Assembly (NCBI GenBank): GCA_039818345.1
Contig: JBCBUC010000018.1
Coordinates: 1 to 64,000 of the forward strand
DNA length: 64,000 nucleotides
DNA from: Parvularcula sp039818345
GTDB taxonomy: Bacteria > Pseudomonadota > Alphaproteobacteria > Caulobacterales > Parvularculaceae
Direction of reading: 5' to 3'
Shown here: positions 53,738 through 61,251 of the stretch, piece by piece
How positions within the stretch are numbered: position 1 is the stretch's first letter
Layout of the letters: each line of letters opens with the position of its first letter
Made by a program: the position numbers and the translations under genes
The notes under the pieces: generated by a model
The model's input: the letters and a program-made list of their open reading frames with translations, nothing else
Database searches by the model: none
Told to the model about the DNA's origin: nothing

Positions 53738-53941
53738 ATGACAGAAGACGAACTGAGCATTTATCGGGCGGAACCGGCACTCGATGGCCGTCACGAACTT
53801 TTGCTTTCAGGCGGTTCCGTTATCCTACAGTTTCGCGGCGAGAGATACCTGCTCATAGTTCGCGAAGATGGCATCGAGCTGAACTCTGGCGAGCGACTGA
53901 AAATCGCGCCGGTCGCTGGCAACTCGATAATGTTTGTTTAA
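53738..53941 (+). CDS. Hypothetical phage protein
   Basis: The 67-residue protein starts at ATG 53738 after TAAGGAGC, 10 bases past the previous stop. Mostly beta-like (ELLLSGGSVILQFRGERYLL). Unrecognised. It is the last rightward gene before a convergent ribbon-helix-helix gene. Confidence 0.6.
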   Translation: MTEDELSIYRAEPALDGRHELLLSGGSVILQFRGERYLLIVREDGIELNSGERLKIAPVAGNSIMFV

Positions 53942-53947
53942 GGGGCG

Positions 53948-54115
53948 CTACTTCCTAGCTTCACGCTCTCTCTTGGTAAGGAGTAAATCCACCGCCTCAC
54001 GAACAAAGTCGGTGCGGTCTTCTCGCTCTCGGTCGAGTTGAAGCTCTATTCGCTCAAACGTCCCCTCGGGAAAGCTGGCCTGCATTTTTTCTGGGTATTG
54101 TTTTCGACGCGGCAT
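53948..54115 (-). CDS. Ribbon-helix-helix (CopG/Arc-like) regulator
   Basis: The 55-residue protein has the layout of this fold: a short strand near KMQASFPEGTFERIELQLDR, a helix ending RTD, and a second helix FVREAVDLLLTKREREAR. The pattern ER-D-R-TDFVREAV is typical of RHH DNA-binding dimers. It is divergent from the promoter at 54176 across an AT-rich interval and converges with the rightward array, so it may autoregulate and control that promoter. Confidence 0.65.
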   Translation of the reverse strand: MPRRKQYPEKMQASFPEGTFERIELQLDREREDRTDFVREAVDLLLTKREREARK

Positions 54116-54175
54116 GGCAATGGCATGCCTGAAAACCTCTAGATATCATAACGCATACGCATTTCGATATCTGTA

Positions 54176-54204
54176 TTGATACCGGTACTTATAGATGATA
54201 AAAT
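54176..54204 (+). promoter_or_regulatory. Near-consensus sigma-70 promoter
   Basis: A -35 TTGATA (54176-54181) and -10 TAAAAT (54199-54204) are separated by exactly 17 bp, in an AT-rich stretch unlike the surrounding DNA. It would drive the small rightward genes at 54238 and 54365. GATATC-type repeats at about 54142-54172 could be operator half-sites. Confidence 0.65.
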
Positions 54205-54237
54205 CGGATTATATCGTGATTTCTTGGGGTCAGTATC

Positions 54238-54357
54238 ATGCAACACCACAACACACAGACCGCCGCCATCGGCCCCGAAACGGGCCTAATCGAATCACCT
54301 GGCCTCGCTAGGTGGAGGCCCTTGGCTGAAGCCAGAGCCGCTGCGAACCTGAATTAA
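54238..54357 (+). CDS. Small hypothetical phage protein
   Basis: A 39-residue frame starts at ATG 54238, about 27 bases after the expected transcript start. It reads MQHHNTQTAAIGPETGLIES and a basic helical end. No clear Shine-Dalgarno (TTGGGGTC is the nearest G-rich run). Its stop overlaps the AAGGAG of the following frame. It may be a leader peptide. Confidence 0.4.
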   Translation: MQHHNTQTAAIGPETGLIESPGLARWRPLAEARAAANLN

Positions 54358-54364
54358 GGAGACC

Positions 54365-54505
54365 CTGGCCATCCTCATCGCCGCCGTCCTGATCGCACTG
54401 CTTCTAATTGCCGTCGTTATAGCTTGCGTGGTCAGCTACTCGGTGGGCTGGAGCAACGGGTATAAGTACGCGGACGGCGTCAATGCTTATACGCCTGATC
54501 GCTAA
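54365..54505 (+). CDS. Small phage membrane protein with probable non-AUG start
   Basis: The frame encodes AILIAAVLIALLLIAVVIA followed by CVVSYSVGWSNGYKYADGVN, a textbook single membrane span with a polar tail, ending at TAA 54503-54505. A clear AAGGAG lies at 54356-54361, but no ATG, GTG or TTG is available before the hydrophobic segment. Candidates are CTG 54365 (close to the site) or ATC 54371 (better spaced). Could be a holin-accessory or superinfection protein; unproven. Confidence 0.45.
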   Translation: MAILIAAVLIALLLIAVVIACVVSYSVGWSNGYKYADGVNAYTPDR

Positions 54506-54708
54506 CTGTCTGCGCCGTGCTGCGGGTCATAATGGGCTGCTACCGCCCTCCGTGCACGGTCCAAATTCCGCTCGGCTAGCTTCTCTGCTAGAATAAGTTC
54601 CTGCCCTTCAGTGAAGGTAAACGTGCCGACGTGGTCGCCCCCGCTCTTGCAAATGCGGATCGTCAGCCTGTCGCCCTCCGGGTAATCGATGTAGTGCTGA
54701 GGGCTCAT
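54502..54708 (-). CDS. Hypothetical phage protein
   Basis: The 68-residue protein starts at ATG 54708 inside the metallophosphoesterase stop (ATGA). It has a beta-rich start (DRLTIRICKSGGDHVGTFTF) and a helical AEKLAERNLDRARRAVAAHY. It is unrecognised, the last gene of the leftward virion/lysis module. Confidence 0.6.
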   Translation of the reverse strand: MSPQHYIDYPEGDRLTIRICKSGGDHVGTFTFTEGQELILAEKLAERNLDRARRAVAAHYDPQHGADS

Positions 54709-55802
54709 GCCGCCCTCTTTCTCAAAAAGGTGAGGAAGTCCGCTGCGACCTCCAAATTAGTGAACTCAGTGACGAAGCCAGACTCGTCTTTCGCGTCCTG
54801 GTCAAAGATAAGAGCGATGGTCTCGCCCTCCGCCTGCCGACTAAAGCCCAGCTTATCCCCGTACCCATCAATTGCTTTATAACCCATCGCGCGCCCATAA
54901 ATGATAGGCTTTCCCCGGTAGGGACAAGGATAGCGGGACATCATGGTCTCGTGCTTGTGACCGCCAAGATAGACCTGAGCGTCGCCCACGGACCAAAGGT
55001 CTGCTTTCTTCATGCCGTGCACGGGGTTGTATTGCGAATGCCCCTTGAAGTCGTGCGCCATATGCACCCGGCATTCGCGCCCGTTATCAAACCGCAAAAC
55101 GATGCGGGCATTCCAATCATCCATAGGGACGAGGCGATCACCAAGGCGCTCGAAGACGTGAACACCCTCATTCCATTCGTCATGGTTGCCCATAACCCAA
55201 ACAACCCACCGGTCGCCCAGCGCGTCTAAAAACCACTCGGCAAGGCGCCAGGCTTCCTTGTCTGTAATGTGGCTCTTGCCCTTAAACTTGACGAGGCGCC
55301 CCACCCAGTTGTCAATACTGTCACCCGCATTGGCTGCGAACATGCCAGGCGTACGCTGAACGATATCAATGTCTCGCTCTAGCGCATCGATATCGCAACC
55401 AGGGCTGTCCAAATGCGGGTCGCCGAACCACGCCAGGCCCATAGGCCCCTTACCTCTAAGCCTTATCGTCCTCCACCGCGCGGCGTCCTTGGCCCTCTTT
55501 ATGCGTTGGAAGTTCTTTCGCTGGGCATCAAGGATGTCGTCAACGAGCCTTTCAGAACTGGGGAGAGGTGGAAGCTCCGCACTGGGTGCGTCCTCCGCAG
55601 CATGACGAACCTCGCGAAGCCTTCTGATCGCATGATTAACTGACGAGCGATGTTTGCCCATCGATTCCGCAACTTCGGAGCCGTTAATCCGCCCAAAAGT
55701 ATCTGCCGCCTCGATGAAGGCCGACACAACATCATGTTGATTCCGCGTTGTCGCGTACTGCCTCAACGCCTCAATTTCTTCGCGATAATAAGTGAGGGAC
55801 AC
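54705..55802 (-). CDS. Phage metallophosphoesterase with N-terminal helix-turn-helix
   Basis: The protein is 365 residues from GTG 55802, which has TTGGAGG five bases upstream (an earlier TTG at 55823 lacks it). Residues about 35-65 look like a winged/helix-turn-helix (INGSEVAESMGKHRSSVNHA). The catalytic half has the metal motifs GDPHLDSP, ANAGDSIDN, WVMGNHDEWN, HMAHDFKGH and YLGGHKHETM. It should hydrolyse a phosphoester, perhaps on DNA or a nucleotide. It follows the holin-like gene in the leftward module. Confidence 0.85.
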   Translation of the reverse strand: MSLTYYREEIEALRQYATTRNQHDVVSAFIEAADTFGRINGSEVAESMGKHRSSVNHAIRRLREVRHAAEDAPSAELPPLPSSERLVDDILDAQRKNFQRIKRAKDAARWRTIRLRGKGPMGLAWFGDPHLDSPGCDIDALERDIDIVQRTPGMFAANAGDSIDNWVGRLVKFKGKSHITDKEAWRLAEWFLDALGDRWVVWVMGNHDEWNEGVHVFERLGDRLVPMDDWNARIVLRFDNGRECRVHMAHDFKGHSQYNPVHGMKKADLWSVGDAQVYLGGHKHETMMSRYPCPYRGKPIIYGRAMGYKAIDGYGDKLGFSRQAEGETIALIFDQDAKDESGFVTEFTNLEVAADFLTFLRKRAA

Positions 55803-55841
55803 TTGACCTCCAAGCGGGGCCAACGCCCCCGGGGTTAGGGG

Positions 55842-56057
55842 CTATTCAAACGCAGTTAGAGAGCACTCGACCTCTAGCCGTTCTATTTTCGCTTCTAGCT
55901 GGGCGACCTTGACCATCAGCTCAGTCACTTGGGGTGTGGTGACAAACCCGGCTTGTAACGCAAGAAATAGGGCCATGACGCCCAGAATAAATCCCGCACC
56001 GAAGAACGGTTTCACCAACAGCTCTTTGAAGATGGCGGCAGCCCACATTCTAGTCAT
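55842..56057 (-). CDS. Holin- or spanin-like phage membrane protein
   Basis: The 71-residue protein has a hydrophobic span (FFGAGFILGVMALFLALQAG) and a heptad-like coiled coil (MVKVAQLEAKIERLEVE). It starts within the last eight bases of the M15 endolysin gene. One membrane span next to an endolysin suggests a lysis role (holin or inner-membrane spanin), inferred from position and topology only. Confidence 0.6.
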   Translation of the reverse strand: MTRMWAAAIFKELLVKPFFGAGFILGVMALFLALQAGFVTTPQVTELMVKVAQLEAKIERLEVECSLTAFE

Positions 56058-56406
56058 CCTTTGGATACTCAGCCCACGGCAATTGCCAGTGCGGGCCGTC
56101 CTTAAAATTATACCAGTCCCCGCCCCACTCGATGGGGGCGCCGATATCCTTAGCGGCCTGCTTCATCGCATCCGCGAGACGATGATAAAGCGGCCAATCC
56201 CAACTGACCTGGCCATCGACATACGGAGCAATGTCCACCGCGTGGCCCGTAAGGTGGCGGCTGTTCATGGTTGTGGATGCGCCGGTACGAACAAGACGCT
56301 CTTGGCGCTCAAGCGTGCGCAGGCCTTCTAGGACCGTGACATCGATCGGCGTGATCTCGATAAAGCGATCAAGAACCCTGATAAGATCCGGGTGCAGCCC
56401 CTCCAT
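56050..56406 (-). CDS. M15-type endolysin (D-alanyl-D-alanine carboxypeptidase-like)
   Basis: From ATG 56406 the protein is 118 residues. It has TPIDVTVLEGLRTLERQERL, the zinc-binding MNSRHLTGHAVDIAPYVDG (His and Asp) and the third ligand in FKDGPHWQLPW, as in the Peptidase_M15 endolysins. Upstream of the ATG the same frame reads GFAWGQRSRERMEGLHPDL, which matches the conserved N-terminus of these enzymes but has no ATG, GTG or TTG. It may be expressed by -1 frameshifting from the preceding gene (see 56472-56478). Confidence 0.87.
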   Translation of the reverse strand: MEGLHPDLIRVLDRFIEITPIDVTVLEGLRTLERQERLVRTGASTTMNSRHLTGHAVDIAPYVDGQVSWDWPLYHRLADAMKQAAKDIGAPIEWGGDWYNFKDGPHWQLPWAEYPKDD

Positions 56407-56468
56407 GCGCTCGCGAGAGCGTTGCCCCCAAGCAAAACCAGAACGCGGCTGCTCAGGGGCTGGGGCGC

Positions 56469-56606
56469 CTACTTTTTTGGCGGTTGATCGTCAGTCAGCT
56501 CATCAATCACACGCACAGCTTTGTCATCCGCCTTCGTTTTGGTGAAGACACTCACAAGGCGCGCGATGGGAACGATGCGCTGAATGACATTCTTCAGCTT
56601 ACGCAT
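56469..56606 (-). CDS. Small phage protein preceding the endolysin
   Basis: The 45-residue protein starts at ATG 56606, overlapping the upstream gene by eight bases. It has a basic amphipathic first half (MRKLKNVIQRIVPIARLVSV) and ends DDQPPKK. Its last two sense codons, AAA AAG, with the preceding A form a dnaX-like slippery heptamer just before the TAG. Function unknown; it could be a stand-alone protein and also the leader of a frameshifted endolysin. Confidence 0.6.
   Translation of the reverse strand: MRKLKNVIQRIVPIARLVSVFTKTKADDKAVRVIDELTDDQPPKK
56472..56478 (-). promoter_or_regulatory. Candidate -1 frameshift site (A AAA AAG)
   Basis: Read on the minus strand, the heptamer A-AAA-AAG is in the zero frame of the gene at 56469 and is followed at once by TAG. 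Slipping back one base enters exactly the endolysin frame. Downstream, GCCCCAGC and GCTTGGGGGC can pair into a stem with one bulged T, as expected of a frameshift stimulator, though its loop is about 25 bases. Confidence 0.5.
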
Positions 56607-56835
56607 CTTCGAGGCCGAGTTTCTCATCAATGGTGCGAGACACAGCAGCAAGGATGCAGCTCACCTTCTCAAGGGCCTCGTCGTCCCAAGGCGTGTCTGT
56701 GTCTTCAGCAAGCTCAACAAGCTTTGCTGCAATCCACTCGCCAGCCTCGTTAATTTGATCGTCAATCAGGCTCTCAACCGCGCCGTATGCGGTGCCACCG
56801 AGTCCCGCGAGGAACCCGTTCAAAACATTTTCCAT
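56599..56835 (-). CDS. Hypothetical phage protein
   Basis: The 78-residue acidic, helical protein starts at ATG 56835 after CCGGAGAC. It begins MENVLNGFLAGLGGTAYGAV and continues WIAAKLVELAEDTDTPWDDE. It is of a size and position typical of small phage proteins between tail and lysis genes. Family not recognised. Confidence 0.6.
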   Translation of the reverse strand: MENVLNGFLAGLGGTAYGAVESLIDDQINEAGEWIAAKLVELAEDTDTPWDDEALEKVSCILAAVSRTIDEKLGLEDA

Positions 56836-56905
56836 GATTGTCTCCGGAGTTATGGAAATGAACCGTCAGAAGCCGGACGGCACGGCAGCCCCGTCAGGGG
56901 ATCGA

Positions 56906-58510
56906 TTAGACCGCTTTGATCATGAAGTTGATGATGCGGCTTCCTCCGCCGTTGCCAATCACGCCAGTATGGGCGGGCACGGGCAGCATTTTGGAAAGCG
57001 TCGGGAACGGTACAACATCGGCAGGCGCCGCTTCGGTGCCTGGCGTTCCGTCCGCATTGACGCCGTGCATGCATTCGTTCTCGGTCAGACCCATCCAGAG
57101 CGCGATTTCAGCGAGCCCTTGCTCACAGCCAAAGCCAGGGACCGTCAGTCCACGATCGTTTGAGCTGAACACCATGGGATCATTGTAGTCCCATCCAAAA
57201 ATATGCGGCACCGTCTCATCGCCGCCCGGAACTGGGCCGGCGAAGAGGATGCCGCCGTTCACGCTGCCGCCCATCACAAAAACGTTGCTGCCCGAACCAT
57301 GATCCGTTCCGTCAGAGTTTTGTCGCATCGTGCGAAAGAAGTCCGTCCACACGAAGGCCAAGCTGTCGTTCCACACGCCAAGGCGAATAAGCTCCTCGCG
57401 CATGGAGTTGATGGCCGCACCCGTGTCATCCGTTGCCGGATTGCTGTCGCTGTCGTCGTAAACGCTGTCCGTCTGCGCTTCCGTCCGCGCGTTGAAAGCG
57501 CCCGCCTGGTTAGCGTGATCGTCGTGGCCACCCGTCGTGATGTTAAAGACCATGATGTCCGGGCTGCCGAGCGACGCCCCCGCCGCCTCATTGATCACGA
57601 CAATTTCTAAGGCGCGCTGCAGTTGAGCGGCCAACTTGCTATCGCCGCCGATATTGATTGAGTGAGTGATTTGATCCGCGTTGCCACTGTTAAGCCGATC
57701 GTATAACGTCTTGAACGTTGCAAGGTTTTGAGACGAGTGCAGGCGAACCTCGTCTAGATATTTAGCGTGCCCACTAATGCTATTGATTGTCTTCGTCACC
57801 TGCCCTCGCAGGCGCGAGCGAAACGAAGACTGTTGTGCTGTCGGAATCAGTGAGAGCACGGCCCCGTGGTTCTGAATCGCGTCCACTCCGGGCACAAACG
57901 GTTTCTGCGTGGGTCCCGTGATGGCAAGCTCAGCGCTCTGTAGCCCGATGAGGCCAAAGCGCCGCTTGTTCTCTGTCCATTGATTCTTGCGCGCCAAGCA
58001 CTCCTCGACGCGGCCCATCCACCCGTCGATGGTGATGGAGCCCGTCCCCGATTGCCATGCCTTCTGCGCGAAATCATGCGCCGTGAAGTTTGTGGGGAAG
58101 CCTTTTGACGAGGAAGCATCCAAATGATCAGCAGCGTTGATGGGCTCCAGCAGAGGCGCAATATTGGTGATGATCGAACATTCACCACTGTTGAACATTT
58201 GCGTGATGCCGTCGCGCTCTGCCGGAGCACCCCAAGCGCGCGCTGTCGTTGACTGCCCATTGGCATACGTATGCGTCGCAAAATCTACGGCGTTGAGCGG
58301 GGCATACGCCGTTAAGTCCGCAAGCGCGCGGCTATAGCTGACAGAGCCATCCCCGTTCGGATCATTAAACTGACCCCATAAGCTGTCAGGGTCACTGACG
58401 GGGCCACGGAACCCTTCACAGAGCGCATAGCCTGGGGTGTCCATGGGGATGAAATAGTCATGGCCGTCCTGCGCCCCATAATTGCCAATGTTAAAGAGAT
58501 ACTTGGTCAT
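56906..58510 (-). CDS. Phage-encoded DUF1501-like protein
   Basis: The 534-residue protein has no Tat or Sec signal, unlike the host DUF1501 protein. Family landmarks are still visible: a His/Asp segment TAHDFAQKAW with DGWMGR (about 143-166), ITTGGHDDHANQAGAFN (324-340, compare host SGWDTHAEQ), WTDFFRTMRQNSDGTDHG (388-405, compare SEFGRTVRENG and DHG) and VFVMGGSVNGGILFAG. An AGAGG precedes ATG 58510. It follows the DUF1800-like gene by 26 bp, the same order as in the host. Location in the virion module suggests a structural or particle-associated role. Confidence 0.75.
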   Translation of the reverse strand: MTKYLFNIGNYGAQDGHDYFIPMDTPGYALCEGFRGPVSDPDSLWGQFNDPNGDGSVSYSRALADLTAYAPLNAVDFATHTYANGQSTTARAWGAPAERDGITQMFNSGECSIITNIAPLLEPINAADHLDASSSKGFPTNFTAHDFAQKAWQSGTGSITIDGWMGRVEECLARKNQWTENKRRFGLIGLQSAELAITGPTQKPFVPGVDAIQNHGAVLSLIPTAQQSSFRSRLRGQVTKTINSISGHAKYLDEVRLHSSQNLATFKTLYDRLNSGNADQITHSINIGGDSKLAAQLQRALEIVVINEAAGASLGSPDIMVFNITTGGHDDHANQAGAFNARTEAQTDSVYDDSDSNPATDDTGAAINSMREELIRLGVWNDSLAFVWTDFFRTMRQNSDGTDHGSGSNVFVMGGSVNGGILFAGPVPGGDETVPHIFGWDYNDPMVFSSNDRGLTVPGFGCEQGLAEIALWMGLTENECMHGVNADGTPGTEAAPADVVPFPTLSKMLPVPAHTGVIGNGGGSRIINFMIKAV

Positions 58511-58536
58511 TTGAGACCTCTTTCGTCAGTTTAGCG

Positions 58537-60354
58537 CTAGCGCTGAATGATGAATTCGTTGGTGGTGACGATCGCGAAAAGCGCAGTACGGACGGCTGTC
58601 CAGGCATCCGCGTCGGAGGGCGACGCCCCAAAATTGTGACCAGTCACCGCCGCAACAGCAACGGCCCTCGTGTCAGCCTCCAACCCGTAGGGCAGCAGCT
58701 CTTCTTCGAATTTCGCAACCAAGGCATCAGGATCACCCGCCAGCGACATGAACCTGGTTGTGTCAAACTGGACGTAGACGCTGCTTCCTGCATCGACCAA
58801 CCCGTCTTTGGTAAAAGTTGATTGCTTTAGGATCTCGTCCCACAAATCCGTGTATTGAATGATCGTGTTGTCATCCCAGAGCAGCAGCTCACCCGCATCA
58901 ACACCCGCAGCCGCAAAAGAAGAGCCCGCAGGCACGCCTTGCTCGTCAAAGAAGTTAAAGACCGATGGAGATCGGGCGATATGACCTTGGCAATTAAGCT
59001 CGAACTGTGTGCCGCTGGCGGTCTCGCCGAAGGTAAAGACATCGCTATTCGTCCACGAACGATCAGCCCAATCACTGCCCTCTGAGTCGGCCACGAGGAC
59101 ACGAAGGCCCTGGACGAAGAGCGGCCACATCGCCCTCGCGCGTCCGCGCGTTGAGCCAGCGTTGGACCGGTCACGACGGGCTTGGTGGTGCAGCACACAA
59201 GCCGCATGGGTCGCCAGAAGGTCGCCCCGGTTACCCGACCCGATCGTGCGGCCATCCGGAAGAGTATAGACGCCATCCTCGGCGGCCTTAAGCACCGCTT
59301 GGAAGTGCGCAGGCGTGAAATCCCGCTCGACCAAATGGCTGAGCATCCGCCTGGCAAGCGATCGGCAGAAATTGGGGTGCTGAACAACCCCATCAACATA
59401 CGCGCGCAAGCGCGAATACATGAGGGTTTCGACCTGCTGATAGTAAGTGTTGTCGTAGTTCGTGTTACCAAAAGCAAGCGCGTCTTGGATGGTGCCACCG
59501 AGGATGGTGGTAATCTCCGCCGTCTGATCAGGGATCGTGAATTCCCAAGCCGTGCCCGCGAACAGAGTAATTGCACCGAAGTCATGAAACTCAGGAAGGC
59601 AGTAGAGATTGTGAAGCGGGTAGCGGGGGTTGCTCGCGACAGAGTTTTCAGCCTGAGCGGCAGCAACAAGCTGAAGATCGCCTCGGAATTTGGCATCCCA
59701 CCAAAAACCGCTTCGATCATGTCGCGGGAACAGCGGCTGGCCTGAAACCGCGTCCTGACCGCGTGCGCCGTAGATACCGAAACCGGTGAAAACCCGCGAG
59801 CCCTGATCGACGTCCAGCTCCGCGTCAAAGGCGGCTTCTGTTGTGAATTGCCCCGTCAACGGATCGATCATTAAAAGATCAAGAGCCTCAAGCTGTGGCG
59901 TCTCTCGTGATTTGTTCTGATCCGGAGAAAACCCGCTGATGGTTGTGCCGTCCGACAGCGTGATGGTGCCCGACTTTCGGCTGCCCTGGTACGTGAGGTA
60001 GAACATGCCAAACGGCGTTTTTGCGAAATTGTAGATCGCATCGCCATAGGTGCCGCCTGACGAATCAAGGAGGCCCTGCACGTACTCAATCGTGTACATC
60101 TCACCCGCGCTCTCCGCCGACGGATGAAGGGCTGAGTAGACGAGCCGCTGCGAAAGGAAATACGTGATCGCAAGACGATGCCATGCCTTCGTTGTCAGAG
60201 CGTACTCCATCAGTCGCGGACTCAACTGGTTTTTAGGGATCACCGTGTCGTCAGTTGGATCAGCTAAAGACGGCGGCCAGAACTTACCCACCGGCTCGGC
60301 TGCTTGATCAAGAAAGTGCTGCGAAACATCCGTGATCGGCTGAATTTGCGCCAT
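58537..60354 (-). CDS. Phage-encoded DUF1800-like protein
   Basis: The 605-residue protein is a divergent DUF1800. The TYGDAIYNFAKTPFGMFYLT segment and SPDQNKSRETPQLEALDLLM (about 143-162), then LTGQFTTEAAFDAE and VFTGFGIYG, line up with the host's LNENHARELLELHTVG, FTQDDVLETAKILSGWTIG block. It lacks a signal peptide and carries extra segments. Its ATG shares one base with the preceding stop (TAATG), so it is translated with the fibre-region genes. Paired with the DUF1501-like protein downstream. Biochemical function unknown. Confidence 0.7.
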   Translation of the reverse strand: MAQIQPITDVSQHFLDQAAEPVGKFWPPSLADPTDDTVIPKNQLSPRLMEYALTTKAWHRLAITYFLSQRLVYSALHPSAESAGEMYTIEYVQGLLDSSGGTYGDAIYNFAKTPFGMFYLTYQGSRKSGTITLSDGTTISGFSPDQNKSRETPQLEALDLLMIDPLTGQFTTEAAFDAELDVDQGSRVFTGFGIYGARGQDAVSGQPLFPRHDRSGFWWDAKFRGDLQLVAAAQAENSVASNPRYPLHNLYCLPEFHDFGAITLFAGTAWEFTIPDQTAEITTILGGTIQDALAFGNTNYDNTYYQQVETLMYSRLRAYVDGVVQHPNFCRSLARRMLSHLVERDFTPAHFQAVLKAAEDGVYTLPDGRTIGSGNRGDLLATHAACVLHHQARRDRSNAGSTRGRARAMWPLFVQGLRVLVADSEGSDWADRSWTNSDVFTFGETASGTQFELNCQGHIARSPSVFNFFDEQGVPAGSSFAAAGVDAGELLLWDDNTIIQYTDLWDEILKQSTFTKDGLVDAGSSVYVQFDTTRFMSLAGDPDALVAKFEEELLPYGLEADTRAVAVAAVTGHNFGASPSDADAWTAVRTALFAIVTTNEFIIQR

Positions 60355-60596
60355 TAGAGACCTGCCTGTTGGTTAATTTGCGCAGCTTGCGACTGGTCCG
60401 CGCCATTGGTAAGCGCGGGGGCTATCCTGGTGTAGATTTTCTCCGCCAGATCATCGAGATCGAACAAGGCTTGCAGACTATCGGCCAGATTGTTCAGAAC
60501 CGTGCGAACATTCAGAGCCTTAACCTCATTGTTATTATTGGTAGGTAACTCGGTCGCTATATCGGTAAGCAACTCTTGATAAGTTCGTACAACCAT
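60354..60596 (-). CDS. Hypothetical phage structural-region protein
   Basis: The 80-residue protein begins VRTYQELLTDIATELPTNNN and continues VKALNVRTVLNNLADSLQAL, a motif arrangement common in small phage tail-region proteins (a YQELL helix followed by a disordered Asn stretch and a second helix). It ends AAQINQQAGL and its stop overlaps the DUF1800-like start. Confidence 0.65.
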   Translation of the reverse strand: MVVRTYQELLTDIATELPTNNNNEVKALNVRTVLNNLADSLQALFDLDDLAEKIYTRIAPALTNGADQSQAAQINQQAGL

Positions 60597-60616
60597 CTTT
60601 TTTTCCTTTCCTAGGC

Positions 60617-61222
60617 CTAGCCGAAGTCGCTAGAGAAATCGTCCGAGAAATCGCCGCTCGCATTCCCGTTATTTGTGCCGTTTATGTCAGCAATCAGCTG
60701 GGCCAACGATTCTATCGTCAGTGATGCGAGCAAAGCGCCGTCAGAAGTCAGTTGAGTCGCCGGGGCTGGTACCAACGATTCAAGCGTCAGTGATGTGAGT
60801 AATGCACCGCCAGAGGTTACCTGGGTCGCCGGGGCCGGTACCGTCGCAGCAAGACTGGCGATTTCCGCGTCCGTGTAGGCCGTGGCCTGAGTAAAAGTGA
60901 CCGCCGAGACATCCTGCGCGGTTTGCAAAGCTATCGTGTTGGCGCCTGCGACTGCGTCGTCTGTATACTGTCTCGACAGCGTTTCTTGCTGGTTGATTTG
61001 GCCGGTCAATACCGTATTGACTTTCGCGACCTCTTCGTCCGTATACACCTGCGCAGAGGATACCGCACCCGATTCTGCTGCACTAATCTGCTGGCCCAAG
61101 TCCGTGTTGACCTGAGACAGTTCTCCGGAGAGCTTTTGCTCTGTTCTGATGAGGGCTTCTCGCGCAAGGCGGTCTTCACGATTGACCACACCTTTACTGG
61201 ACAAGAGGCTGTCGATGGTCAT
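60617..61222 (-). CDS. Fibre-like repetitive phage protein
   Basis: The 201-residue protein starts as a coiled coil (REALIRTEQKLSGELSQVNT). It then has three spaced Y-T-D repeats (VYTDEEV, QYTDDAV, AYTDAEI), as in phage fibres and trimeric adhesins. Next come two tandem 23-residue repeats beginning VPAPATQ (128-150 and 151-173), and an acidic tail GDFSDDFSSDFG. It is probably a trimeric fibre or fibre-anchoring protein. It is first after a 192-bp gap in the leftward module. Confidence 0.65.
   Translation of the reverse strand: MTIDSLLSSKGVVNREDRLAREALIRTEQKLSGELSQVNTDLGQQISAAESGAVSSAQVYTDEEVAKVNTVLTGQINQQETLSRQYTDDAVAGANTIALQTAQDVSAVTFTQATAYTDAEIASLAATVPAPATQVTSGGALLTSLTLESLVPAPATQLTSDGALLASLTIESLAQLIADINGTNNGNASGDFSDDFSSDFG
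60704..60841 (-). repeat. Two tandem 69-bp repeats in the fibre-like gene
   Basis: The two units encode 23 residues each with four differences (VPAPATQ then V or L, TS, G or D, GALL, T or A, SLT, L or I, ESL). The units match in frame and abut exactly, indicating a recent in-frame duplication. Confidence 0.8.
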
Positions 61223-61251
61223 ATTTTATTCCTCACAACAGTGGAGATCCA

